From Candidatus Poribacteria bacterium (GTDB lineage Bacteria; Poribacteria; WGA-4E; WGA-3G): DNA of 64,000 bases. Every line of letters begins with the position of its first letter. The first letter of the stretch is position 1. Both the position numbers and the translations under genes were made by a program. Positions 42,564 to 50,365 of this stretch are shown piece by piece. The notes below the pieces were generated by a model. The model did not search any database, had not been told where the DNA came from, and saw nothing but the letters and a program-made list of their open reading frames with translations. The DNA is taken from contig OY282374.1 of assembly GCA_958295815.1 (NCBI GenBank), positions 1,074,856-1,138,855 of the forward strand. Direction: 5' to 3'.

Positions 42564-43139
42564 TTAGTTATCATCGTCGTCATGACCGTTGTCATCGTCA
42601 TGATCGTCATCATCGTGTTCGTCATCCATATCATCGTCATGATCGTCGTCCATATCGTCCATATCGCCATGATCATCATCCATGTCGCCATCGTCATGAT
42701 CGTCTTCATGCACGACGATATCGTCATGGGCATCCTGTTGATTAATCCAATCGATGAACAGTTGGATTTCGGCAGGTGACAGTGGAGGACCTTTAGGGGG
42801 CATTATGCCTGAAACGATCACTTCAACGACCTCACTCTCTTCAGCATTTCCTGGGATGAAGGCAGGATGCTCTCCACCTGCTATGAAAGATGCGTATGTC
42901 CGGAAATCTAAGCCGTGAGGTCCGTCAGCGACGTGACATCCAGCAAGCGCACACTTTGTTGTGAGAATAGGCATGAGATTCTGTTCAAAGGAAGCCTCAG
43001 TATCGAAGGTTTCGTGAACTTCTGTATGCGGTGAAGTGTCATCTGGCATTAGGATATGACCGCGATCGCGAGCACATCCGAGTATGCAGAACAGGAATCC
43101 AACAGTAAAGAAAAAAAATCTTTGTGGACTTATAACCAT
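42564..43139 (-). CDS. Haem-c-like lipoprotein with Asp/His/Met tail (third paralog)
   Basis: A 191-aa lipoprotein (lipobox 'LFCILGC'). One cytochrome-c-like domain has 'TKCALAGCHVADGPHGLDF' (CX4CH) and 'IVSGIMPPKGPPL'. The tail of about 55 residues is Asp/His-rich but, unlike its paralogs, also carries regularly spaced Met and Gly ('DDDHGDMDDMDDDHDDDMDD'), a composition reminiscent of copper-binding His/Met motifs. It ends in the same hairpin type as the large paralog. Envelope metal binding is likely; the metal is unknown. Confidence 0.8.
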   Translation of the reverse strand: MVISPQRFFFFTVGFLFCILGCARDRGHILMPDDTSPHTEVHETFDTEASFEQNLMPILTTKCALAGCHVADGPHGLDFRTYASFIAGGEHPAFIPGNAEESEVVEVIVSGIMPPKGPPLSPAEIQLFIDWINQQDAHDDIVVHEDDHDDGDMDDDHGDMDDMDDDHDDDMDDEHDDDDHDDDNGHDDDDN

Positions 43140-43348
43140 CGTTATACCTCTCTAATTAAGTTTTAAGAATTGAGAAGTTTCTTTCTACTAATAATGATAG
43201 ATGCCATGTATAACACCCTACTAATCGTGTGGCACGCCTATCGATTTAGGAGAGGATAACACTTTTTGAGAAAACAGTAAATAAAAAGTCCTATTTTGCC
43301 AGGGGTATTTAGTTTTTGGTTATAAGTTGTAGATAAGAGGCGGTTAGT

Positions 43349-43370
43349 GGCGAGGTTAGAAAACCTCGCC
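43349..43370. repeat. Palindromic repeat GGCGAGGTT/AACCTCGCC
   Basis: A perfect 9-bp stem with loop AGAA, 30 nt upstream of the promoter of the glycosyltransferase gene. The same arms occur at 13306-13326 and 49312-49332. Confidence 0.6.
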
Positions 43371-43400
43371 AGCGGAGGAGGGCACTTGTTTCTATATCTC

Positions 43401-43429
43401 TTGACAAATCTATGTAGTTTGCGTAAACT
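43401..43429 (+). promoter_or_regulatory. Sigma-70 promoter abutting glycosyltransferase start
   Basis: TTGACA (43401-43406) and TAAACT (43424-43429) are 17 nt apart. The predicted start site (about 43436) coincides with the ATG, so the mRNA may be leaderless. Confidence 0.65.
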
Positions 43430-43435
43430 GAAAAA

Positions 43436-44569
43436 ATGTTGCAAAATGTGTCCGAGATCCTCACTTTAATCGCCTCTGCCGCTGTACAGTGGCTCTTTTA
43501 CCGAAAACGCTTGCCGAAGGACTTCTCCCCTAAACGCATACTCATTGTGAAACTTGATCACATCGGAGATGTTATATTAGCAACGCCGGTGTTCTCCAAT
43601 CTACGTCAGGCATATCCGAACGCCGAACTACACGCACTCACCGGGACATGGAGTCGTGTTGTTTTGGAGCGACATCCTGATGTTAATAAGGTGCTGGACT
43701 ATAATTCTCCCGCTTTCTGTCGAACAGGGCAACCGACTTCGCTAAATCAGACGTTTCAACTATACCGGCAATTACGTCGCCAAAAATACGATTTGTTGGT
43801 GGAACTCCGAGGAGATTGGAGGACGGTTTGGTTTGCGTTCGGACGACTCACAGCGCATCGTCTCAGTCGTGCTGCTTTACAAATTTCCAACAGATTAGGG
43901 CTTTCACAGTTCAGTGGGACACATGAAACGACACGCAATCTTGATGTTTTAAGACATGCCGGTATCCCAACATCCGTCCAAACTGCTACTTTCTTCATAA
44001 CAGCAGAAGATGAGCAGTGGGCATCTAATCTTCTCGCAACATATAAGATTGACAAACAGTCGCCACTGGTTGCTATCCATCCAGGGTCCCCGATTCCACA
44101 GAAGCGATGGCACCCTGAACGGTATGCGGAATTAGCCGACTGGCTCGCTACCCAAAAGCGTGCACAAGTTCTGTTTGTTGGAGTGGAAGATGAAATTCCG
44201 ATAGTTACTGAGACTCAAAAGTTCATGCAAGCGAAATCTATAAGTATCGCTGGCAAAACAACTTTGACCCAATTGGCATCAATCTTGCATACATGTAATG
44301 TGTTTATTGGAAACGATAGCGGTCCAATGCATCTCGCTGCAGCGGTTGGGACACAGACAATCGGACTGTATGGACCTGGAGATCCGACCCGTTTCGGTCC
44401 GATGGGCGTGCGGTGTCAAACAATCCGGCGGAAGTTTGACTGTCCACCCTGTTCTGGAACTGCCTGTCGATTCGGAAAAGAAGGATGCATGTCCCAAATC
44501 CAAGTTACCGATGTAATTCAGGTGCTTGAAGCTGCCCGGTATTTATCTCTGGAAAGCCATGAAATGTAA
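43436..44569 (+). CDS. Glycosyltransferase family 9 (heptosyltransferase-like)
   Basis: A 377-aa GT9 protein. 'RILIVKLDHIGDVILATPVFSNLR' is the family N-terminal signature, 'VAIHPGSPIPQKRWHPERYAELA' the nucleotide-sugar region and 'FIGNDSGPMHLAAAVGTQTIGLYGPGDP' (in two halves) the conserved C-terminal site. Members add heptose to lipopolysaccharide inner core. A late Cys cluster 'CPPCSGTACRFGKEGCM' is common in GT9. No SD lies before the ATG because the promoter abuts it; translation could instead begin at GTG 43448. Confidence 0.85.
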   Translation: MLQNVSEILTLIASAAVQWLFYRKRLPKDFSPKRILIVKLDHIGDVILATPVFSNLRQAYPNAELHALTGTWSRVVLERHPDVNKVLDYNSPAFCRTGQPTSLNQTFQLYRQLRRQKYDLLVELRGDWRTVWFAFGRLTAHRLSRAALQISNRLGLSQFSGTHETTRNLDVLRHAGIPTSVQTATFFITAEDEQWASNLLATYKIDKQSPLVAIHPGSPIPQKRWHPERYAELADWLATQKRAQVLFVGVEDEIPIVTETQKFMQAKSISIAGKTTLTQLASILHTCNVFIGNDSGPMHLAAAVGTQTIGLYGPGDPTRFGPMGVRCQTIRRKFDCPPCSGTACRFGKEGCMSQIQVTDVIQVLEAARYLSLESHEM

Positions 44570-44608
44570 CGTTAAATAGGGAATGTTTGTCAGGATGGGT
44601 AAATTAAC

Positions 44609-44637
44609 TTGACATATTTTGAAAAAATGGGTATAAT
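44609..44637 (+). promoter_or_regulatory. Consensus sigma-70 promoter for lipoprotein gene
   Basis: TTGACA (44609-44614) and TATAAT (44632-44637) are exact consensus hexamers with an optimal 17-nt spacer. The start site would leave a leader of about 170 nt before the ATG at 44816. Confidence 0.8.
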
Positions 44638-44815
44638 GTCCTTAAACGGCATCCATCTGAAATGTGTCTGAGTCATTTGGCAATCGGTTTTGCCCTAATG
44701 CGCGCACGGAGAGCACTGGTATAGCGTAAATATTAAAGCACGATTTTTGGATGCAATCTGCTTGCAGCATGTGCTTGCAAGCGATGTGATGAACCTAAAG
44801 GAGGAATTTAAACAA

Positions 44816-45484
44816 ATGCAATCGAGATTAACGTGGCTGATGATTGCCCTTTTCGCAGTGGGTGTCATGAGCATTGGTATTATGGGATGTGGTGGCGATA
44901 GTGACGAGGGATCCGCTGAAAAGTCAACAGAAAGCTCCTCGACCGAGAGTTCTTCTACCTCAGAGCCGGTTGTTGCTGCAAGACCCCCGATCGATTTTGC
45001 AGCGGAAAAAGCAGCTATTCAAGCGGTTTATACTGAATTCTACAAAGCCTTTAACGACAACGATATCAAAGCCATTCAGGACACTTTTGATAGCAGTTCT
45101 ATTAAATTCGGGACTGTCTTCGCAGGGAATGAACCTGTGCCTGTCGCGATCGGTTGGAACAATGTTAAAACCAATATCGAAGGTCTCTGGATCGGTATCG
45201 GTACAAAGGGATCAAGGTGGGGACAGAACGATACGCTATCAAAGTTTTGGATTCGCTATAAGGGAAGCAAACTGGAAGCCAGCGCACTCGGACTCAACTG
45301 CTACAAGGGCGCGTATCCCGGTGAAACGCATCTCTATCTGGTAAAGGATAACAAAAGAGGGTGGATTATCCAGGAAGTGGATAGTATCACGCAGAACAAT
45401 CTCCAAATCTTTGGTATAGACGCAAAACCACGTCTCGCCGAACTTGGAGAATTCTTTGATGACGACGAAGATCTGGCTCCGTAA
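44816..45484 (+). CDS. Lipoprotein with SnoaL/NTF2-like domain
   Basis: A 222-aa predicted lipoprotein. Signal 'LTWLMIALFAVGVMSIGIMGC' ends in a lipobox Cys, followed by a Ser/Thr/Glu linker. The rest opens 'FAAEKAAIQAVYTEFYKAFNDNDIKAIQDTF'-like, the helix pattern of SnoaL/DUF4440 (NTF2-like) domains. No catalytic residues can be named. AAGGAGG lies 11 nt upstream of the ATG. A strong promoter precedes it. Confidence 0.75.
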   Translation: MQSRLTWLMIALFAVGVMSIGIMGCGGDSDEGSAEKSTESSSTESSSTSEPVVAARPPIDFAAEKAAIQAVYTEFYKAFNDNDIKAIQDTFDSSSIKFGTVFAGNEPVPVAIGWNNVKTNIEGLWIGIGTKGSRWGQNDTLSKFWIRYKGSKLEASALGLNCYKGAYPGETHLYLVKDNKRGWIIQEVDSITQNNLQIFGIDAKPRLAELGEFFDDDEDLAP

Positions 45485-45519
45485 ACGCCGCGTCATTGCT
45501 TCGTAGCTTTAGTGAAAAC

Positions 45520-45569
45520 TGCCCGTTTTTGTGCAGCCTGAAAAGTAATTGCCCGTTTTTGTGCAGCCT
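45520..45569 (+). promoter_or_regulatory. Two 20-nt direct repeats, possible sigma-54 activator sites
   Basis: TGCCCGTTTTTGTGCAGCCT occurs at 45520-45539 and 45550-45569 (30-nt period). They lie about 75-125 nt upstream of the predicted start of the sigma-54 promoter at 45617, where enhancer-binding activators normally bind. Confidence 0.5.
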
Positions 45570-45616
45570 AAGCTCTATGATGCAGGGAATTAACCGCAAA
45601 TTCAACGTTTATTGTA

Positions 45617-45634
45617 TTGGCACGGAAATTGCAT
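45617..45634 (+). promoter_or_regulatory. Sigma-54 (-24/-12) promoter for TonB-like/DUF4159 gene
   Basis: TTGGCACGGAAATTGCAT matches the consensus YTGGCACGRNNNTTGCW at every fixed position, with GG and GC 10 nt apart. It lies 68 nt upstream of the ATG at 45702. Confidence 0.8.
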
Positions 45635-45701
45635 ACATCTCTGCATCAACAACTTTTATTTTTCTTTAGGATACCTAAATACCCCTTGGAGGTAATAACG
45701 A

Positions 45702-47180
45702 ATGAGTGCAAAAAGAACGTCAGGTGCCTTTATGACTTCTCTGGTACTTCACGCGGTCATTGCGTTCATCGCTGGCATTTATCTTGTCACGCAGACTGAA
45801 CAGTTCAAAGATCTCGTCGGTGCCGAAGTGCTCCAACCTAAGGAGCCACCGAAGCCTAAGGTACGGAAACCCGTCGTCAAGCCGGTTATTAAGCCGACTG
45901 TCCCGACACAGAACACCGTTGTTGTTGAACAGGTTCAAGTGCAACCTCGTGTAACAACCGCGTTCGTCGCCAAGTCGAATTTCCAACCGCAGACGGTCCT
46001 TGAATTTTCTAACCAAACTGTTAAAGTAGACGCACCGATTAACCCGAATGTCCCGAGAGTCGTTACACCGAACGCCCCAGTGCCGACAGTTGTAACACAT
46101 ACTGACCTTCCGGTTTCAGATGCCCCCGGTGCCTTAGCATTCTCAGCCCCTGTCGCAACTGCTCCCTCCGCCGGACCGGCTAATATTGGTCGTGGTGTCG
46201 CAGGTGGCACAGTCCAGGTGAAAGTTGCTTTTGAACGTCCACCCGGGCTCGCGATGGTTGAGAACGTCGGTGCAGCACGCGATGCACTCGGCGATGTCGT
46301 TGAGAACATTACCCTCGGTAACGTTGAAGTACCACCCCTGGCCAGAGGCGAACCCGGTGGACGCGTTATCGGTAAAGGTCGAGACATCCGCGGCGTATTC
46401 CGTTTCACACGGATCCGTCACAGTCTCTCTGACTGGTGGGCTGATGCATCTTCACTCAACGCATTGACGAAGTGGCTCAACGAGCGTACTAAAATCAAAA
46501 CCGACATGAACGTTGAAGGTGGCGCGCTGAAGTTTACGGATGCCAACCTCTTCAAAACCCCGTTCGTCTTTATGACAGGTCATGATCCATCCCTCGTCCG
46601 TTCTCGTAACTTGCTTGGACGGCAGTATGGTGGTGGTAAAATGGATAGCCGTCTCACCGAGACTGAAGCCGCTGGTATGCGTCGCTACCTCGTCGAAAAA
46701 GGTGGATTCCTTGTCTTTGACGACTGTGGTGTGAACGCTCCTGCACAGGCGATGATTCGTCTCTTCCTCGCACAGATGCGCTATGTCATGCCTGAATATC
46801 AGATTGAGCGGATTGCTAACGATCACGAGATTTACGATAACTTCTACGAAATGGGTGGTCCCCCTGTCGGATACGACATCTTCTGGTGGGGTACACGTCC
46901 GCCGAAACGGAACTACCTCGAAGGTATCTCCGTCGGTGAAAAACTCTCTGTTATCGTTGTCCGTCGTGACTATATGTGCGCAATGGAGTCTGTCAGTCTC
47001 CCGACACGTAGTGTCCACTATTCACCCGGTGTGTATCGTTTCATGACGAACGTTGTGGTGTATGCGTTGACGCACGGTTCGATTTCCGACTACTCCGGTT
47101 ATGTGCCTGAAGACACGTTAGCCAAGAAAGAACTCCCGACAAGCGCACCTGAAGCTGCGAAAGTCGGCGGTTTTGAATAG
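45702..47180 (+). CDS. TonB-like membrane protein with DUF4159 domain
   Basis: A 492-aa protein. An N-terminal anchor ('FMTSLVLHAVIAFIAGIYLV') and Pro/Lys/Val-rich linker ('KEPPKPKVRKPVVKPVIKP') resemble TonB energy transducers. The C-terminal ~230 residues are DUF4159 ('FVFMTGHDPS', 'GMRRYLVEKGGFLVFDDCG', 'GISVGEKLSVIVVRRDY'), a ThuA/GATase-like fold of unknown function. AGGAGG-like 'TTGGAGG' precedes the ATG. It shares the anchor style with the vWA protein at 34184-35254; DUF4159 and vWA proteins often belong to the same MoxR/BatA-like clusters. A terminator follows. Confidence 0.8.
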   Translation: MSAKRTSGAFMTSLVLHAVIAFIAGIYLVTQTEQFKDLVGAEVLQPKEPPKPKVRKPVVKPVIKPTVPTQNTVVVEQVQVQPRVTTAFVAKSNFQPQTVLEFSNQTVKVDAPINPNVPRVVTPNAPVPTVVTHTDLPVSDAPGALAFSAPVATAPSAGPANIGRGVAGGTVQVKVAFERPPGLAMVENVGAARDALGDVVENITLGNVEVPPLARGEPGGRVIGKGRDIRGVFRFTRIRHSLSDWWADASSLNALTKWLNERTKIKTDMNVEGGALKFTDANLFKTPFVFMTGHDPSLVRSRNLLGRQYGGGKMDSRLTETEAAGMRRYLVEKGGFLVFDDCGVNAPAQAMIRLFLAQMRYVMPEYQIERIANDHEIYDNFYEMGGPPVGYDIFWWGTRPPKRNYLEGISVGEKLSVIVVRRDYMCAMESVSLPTRSVHYSPGVYRFMTNVVVYALTHGSISDYSGYVPEDTLAKKELPTSAPEAAKVGGFE

Positions 47181-47229
47181 AGTTTTTACATCTCGACACG
47201 TGGTTAAATAAAACCCGTGTGCTTATCTT

Positions 47230-47277
47230 AGGGCTATTTGGTTACCTCCAAGGTCGACTGAATAGCCCTCTTTTTAT
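47230..47277 (+). terminator. Rho-independent terminator
   Basis: AGGGCTATT (47230-47238) and AATAGCCCT (47261-47269) pair perfectly, followed by CTTTTTAT. It ends the DUF4159 transcript. Confidence 0.85.
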
Positions 47278-47374
47278 CTACCCTCGAACCCCACTTTATA
47301 CCAAAATAAACCTGTTTAGTCTATCTATTCCTCTGTTGGCTTAAGGATAGATCTGCGCTTAGGAGACTCGAAAA

Positions 47375-49273
47375 ATGAAAAAAACACGCCTGCTTCTCAT
47401 CGCGCTGTTCTCAATATTCGCTGTTCTATTATTAACGAAACACACTTCCGCAGAAGAAGATACCTACCGGTCGTCCTTGCTTAAAGGTATCAAAGCACGC
47501 CTCGGCAAGGGTGGGATGACTGATATTAAATTTTCACATGATGGTACCCGACTTGTAATAGGAAGCCAAACTGGGGTTTCGGTATATGATGCACACACTG
47601 GAAATGAGTTGTTCCCGCTCGTAGAGACTGGTGAAGGTGTAAGTACAATCGCAATTTCCTCGGATGGTTCTAAAGTTGTCAGTAGTGGATGGAGATCAGA
47701 TATTCAGTTATGGGATTTGAACAGCGGTAGTCATTTGAGCATCTTGAGTCCACAGACTGATAAATTTTTAGCATTCGATTTTTCACCTGATGGATCTATG
47801 CTGGCGAGCGGTGGTCAAAACGGAATGCTGCAATTGTGGGACACTGCCACTGGACAGGAGTTGGTGAATCTCACTAATGGTCGCGCTTCGATAGAGGCAC
47901 TGACTTTTTCGCCTGATGGAGGTACACTCGCTAGTTGCAGCGGCAATCGAATTGCTTTATGGAATACACGTAGCAATAGTTTGCAAACGATCTTTAAAGG
48001 GCATAAAGCCAAAGTTAGCGCATTAGCATTCTCGCCGGATGGAACGCTGCTTGCAAGTGGAAGTCATGGTAAAATTCGCTTATGGGACGTTGCCGCACAG
48101 CGTGAACGCCTTACCTTCAGTAGGGATACAAGTAAAGTCCTTGGTTTAGTGTTCTTGATGGATGGTAAGACGCTTGCGAGTGTTGATAAAGATGCTACGC
48201 TCCGACTATGGGATACTGACACTGGTGATTTGCGCACTACCTTCACGCAACTGATACAGAATTCGGGTGCCTTAGCCTTTTCACCCAATGGTAGTACGAT
48301 CGCCGCTGGAGACTGGTCGGGTAATCTGGATGTTTGGGATACTGCTACCGGACGCAAGATTTTCTCACGTCTCACGGAACATATAGGTACGGTTTCAGCC
48401 TTAGTTTTCACACCGGATAGCAGAACCGTCATCTCTGGTGGACGTGATGGTGCTTATCGGACGTGGGACGCGGCAACTGGTGCTATGCAACTGGGAAATC
48501 AAGTTGGACGAGAGGCAGCAGAGTGGATCCTGGTAGTTTCTGCGGATGGATCTACATTTGCCGGAGGTGTGGCAGCGGATCCAGGGATGGGTATTCAGGT
48601 GTGGCACGCCGAATCTGGCGATCAGATCGCGTCAATTGCGCCAAAACATGCCGGTTCTGACTGGGTACTCGCAATCTCCGCAGATGGCACCCGTCTTGCG
48701 AGCGGTGGTCGGGATGGCAAAATCTTTGTCGTGGAGACCGTTACTGGTAAAGATCTTGTGAGTTTCACTGAACATACCGACGGAATTAATACGTTGGCTT
48801 TTTCGCCGGATGGTAACCGCGTAGCGAGTAGTAGCAGAGACGGAGAGATTCTTGTATGGGATGTAAGCAGTGGCGAAATATTGTTGGCACTCACTGACTA
48901 CTGCGGCTACCTTGCATTTTCACCGGACGGAAAAACGCTCGCGAGTGTTGGCAGAGATATTCAGCTTTGGGATCTCGAAACCGGTGATCGGATAACGCTC
49001 ACTATCTATGAAGGGTTAAGGGTCAAGGCGCTGGTTTTTTCGCCGGACAGTAAGACGCTTGTGACCGGTGGAGGAGCTCTTAGGTCTTGGGATGTTGACA
49101 CCGGTACCCTTATGGTAGACCTTGACCCGTATCTTGACGAGGACGACCTAAGACTGATCCGATCGTTGGCATTTTCACCAGATGGAAAGACGCTCGCAAT
49201 TGGCGATTTGGAAAACGTTATCCTGTGGGACTGGGAGAGAATCGCCTTCTGGGGAACCCCTTTTGATAGATAG
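47375..49273 (+). CDS. Secreted WD40-repeat beta-propeller protein
   Basis: A 632-aa protein with a signal peptide ('LLLIALFSIFAVLLLTKHTSA'). About thirteen WD40 repeats fill the rest ('LAFSPDGTLLASGS.GKIRLWD' pattern), enough for two seven-bladed propellers. No catalytic domain is visible. It is probably an exported scaffold for protein-protein contact. An SD 'AGGAGA' precedes the ATG. Confidence 0.9.
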   Translation: MKKTRLLLIALFSIFAVLLLTKHTSAEEDTYRSSLLKGIKARLGKGGMTDIKFSHDGTRLVIGSQTGVSVYDAHTGNELFPLVETGEGVSTIAISSDGSKVVSSGWRSDIQLWDLNSGSHLSILSPQTDKFLAFDFSPDGSMLASGGQNGMLQLWDTATGQELVNLTNGRASIEALTFSPDGGTLASCSGNRIALWNTRSNSLQTIFKGHKAKVSALAFSPDGTLLASGSHGKIRLWDVAAQRERLTFSRDTSKVLGLVFLMDGKTLASVDKDATLRLWDTDTGDLRTTFTQLIQNSGALAFSPNGSTIAAGDWSGNLDVWDTATGRKIFSRLTEHIGTVSALVFTPDSRTVISGGRDGAYRTWDAATGAMQLGNQVGREAAEWILVVSADGSTFAGGVAADPGMGIQVWHAESGDQIASIAPKHAGSDWVLAISADGTRLASGGRDGKIFVVETVTGKDLVSFTEHTDGINTLAFSPDGNRVASSSRDGEILVWDVSSGEILLALTDYCGYLAFSPDGKTLASVGRDIQLWDLETGDRITLTIYEGLRVKALVFSPDSKTLVTGGGALRSWDVDTGTLMVDLDPYLDEDDLRLIRSLAFSPDGKTLAIGDLENVILWDWERIAFWGTPFDR

Positions 49274-49308
49274 TAGGACATACCTTTCGTAGTTTTCCTC
49301 TTAATTTC

Positions 49309-49337
49309 GTAGGCGAGGTTTCTAACCTCGCCATTTT
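49309..49337 (+). terminator. GTAGG palindrome serving as terminator of WD40 gene
   Basis: GGCGAGGTT (49312-49320), TCT, AACCTCGCC (49324-49332) and then ATTTTTG. The hairpin belongs to the dispersed family; here a T-run follows, so it can terminate transcription. Confidence 0.6.
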
Positions 49338-49467
49338 TGCTTAACCAAACATACGGCCCGCCAAATAACTACCGACTGCTGCCCGCCAATTGAAAAAGAA
49401 AATACTGGATTTTGTATTCCGAGTTGTGTTATTATACCGCAATAAATATTCCACTTGAGGTGATAAA

Positions 49468-50289
49468 TTGAAACTCGGTGTATCTACTTATTCCTATTGG
49501 CATTTCAAACCTGAACGGGTGCCCATTGAGCACGTCATTGAGGACGCTGCACGGCTTGAACTCGATGGTGTTGAAATATTACATCAACAGATGGCGTCCG
49601 AAGCAAATCCCTATCTTCAAAAACTGAAACGACACGCCTTCATCCACGGACTCGATCTATATGCACTCTCTATCCATCAAGGCTTCGTTTCACCCGATGC
49701 TGCGACACGACAAAAAAATATCAATCATACCGTTCACTGCATCCGATTGGCACATGAACTCGGCATTCCTTCAATACGTCTCAACTCAGGACGATGGGGA
49801 ACTGTTCCTTCTTTCGATGAATTGATGAAAACCGAGGGACAGGAGCAACCGCTGCCCGGACATACAGAAGATGAGGCGTTTGAGTGGGTAATCGCTGCCA
49901 TTGAGCAGTGTCTTCCAGACGCTGAAAAATACGGGGTTGTTCTCGGACTCGAAAACCATTGGGGATTGACGTGCACACCTGAAGGTGTCAATCGCATCGT
50001 CTCCGCTATTGATTCAGAATGGTTAAAGGTGACAATGGATTGTGGCAATTTTCTCTCAGATCCGTATGAAAAACTAACACAAATCGCAGATGAAGCGGTA
50101 CTTGTCCATGCCAAAACCTATTACGGTGGTGGCGAATGGTATACACTGGATTTGGATTATGCTAAAATTGGCAATATTCTAAAGAATGTTGGATTTCAGG
50201 GATATGTATCCATTGAATTTGAAGGGAAGGCGGATGCACACGTCGGTGTGCCGCAGAGTGTTGAAATGCTCCGCGATGCGCTTTCCTGA
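49468..50289 (+). CDS. Xylose-isomerase-like TIM-barrel protein
   Basis: A 273-aa sugar phosphate isomerase/epimerase family protein. Metal-binding residues are in 'DGVEILHQQ', 'VLGLENHWG', 'KVTMDCGNFL' and 'YVSIEFEGK'. It starts at TTG 49468 with GAGGTG 7 nt upstream. It is the third such barrel in the window; each lies in a different neighbourhood and is not a close copy of the others. Confidence 0.85.
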   Translation: MKLGVSTYSYWHFKPERVPIEHVIEDAARLELDGVEILHQQMASEANPYLQKLKRHAFIHGLDLYALSIHQGFVSPDAATRQKNINHTVHCIRLAHELGIPSIRLNSGRWGTVPSFDELMKTEGQEQPLPGHTEDEAFEWVIAAIEQCLPDAEKYGVVLGLENHWGLTCTPEGVNRIVSAIDSEWLKVTMDCGNFLSDPYEKLTQIADEAVLVHAKTYYGGGEWYTLDLDYAKIGNILKNVGFQGYVSIEFEGKADAHVGVPQSVEMLRDALS

Positions 50290-50365
50290 TAGTGGATGTA
50301 ATTTTTCCATACAACGGATACCTTAGAAACAAAAAAGGTGAGTCGCACTCTTTTTGGAGGATTTA

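Noticed and set aside
44273..44290. Sigma-54-like sequence TTGGCATCAATCTTGCAT
   Set aside because: It has the right GG-GC spacing but lies inside the glycosyltransferase gene and is less exact; the downstream gene already has a consensus sigma-70 promoter.
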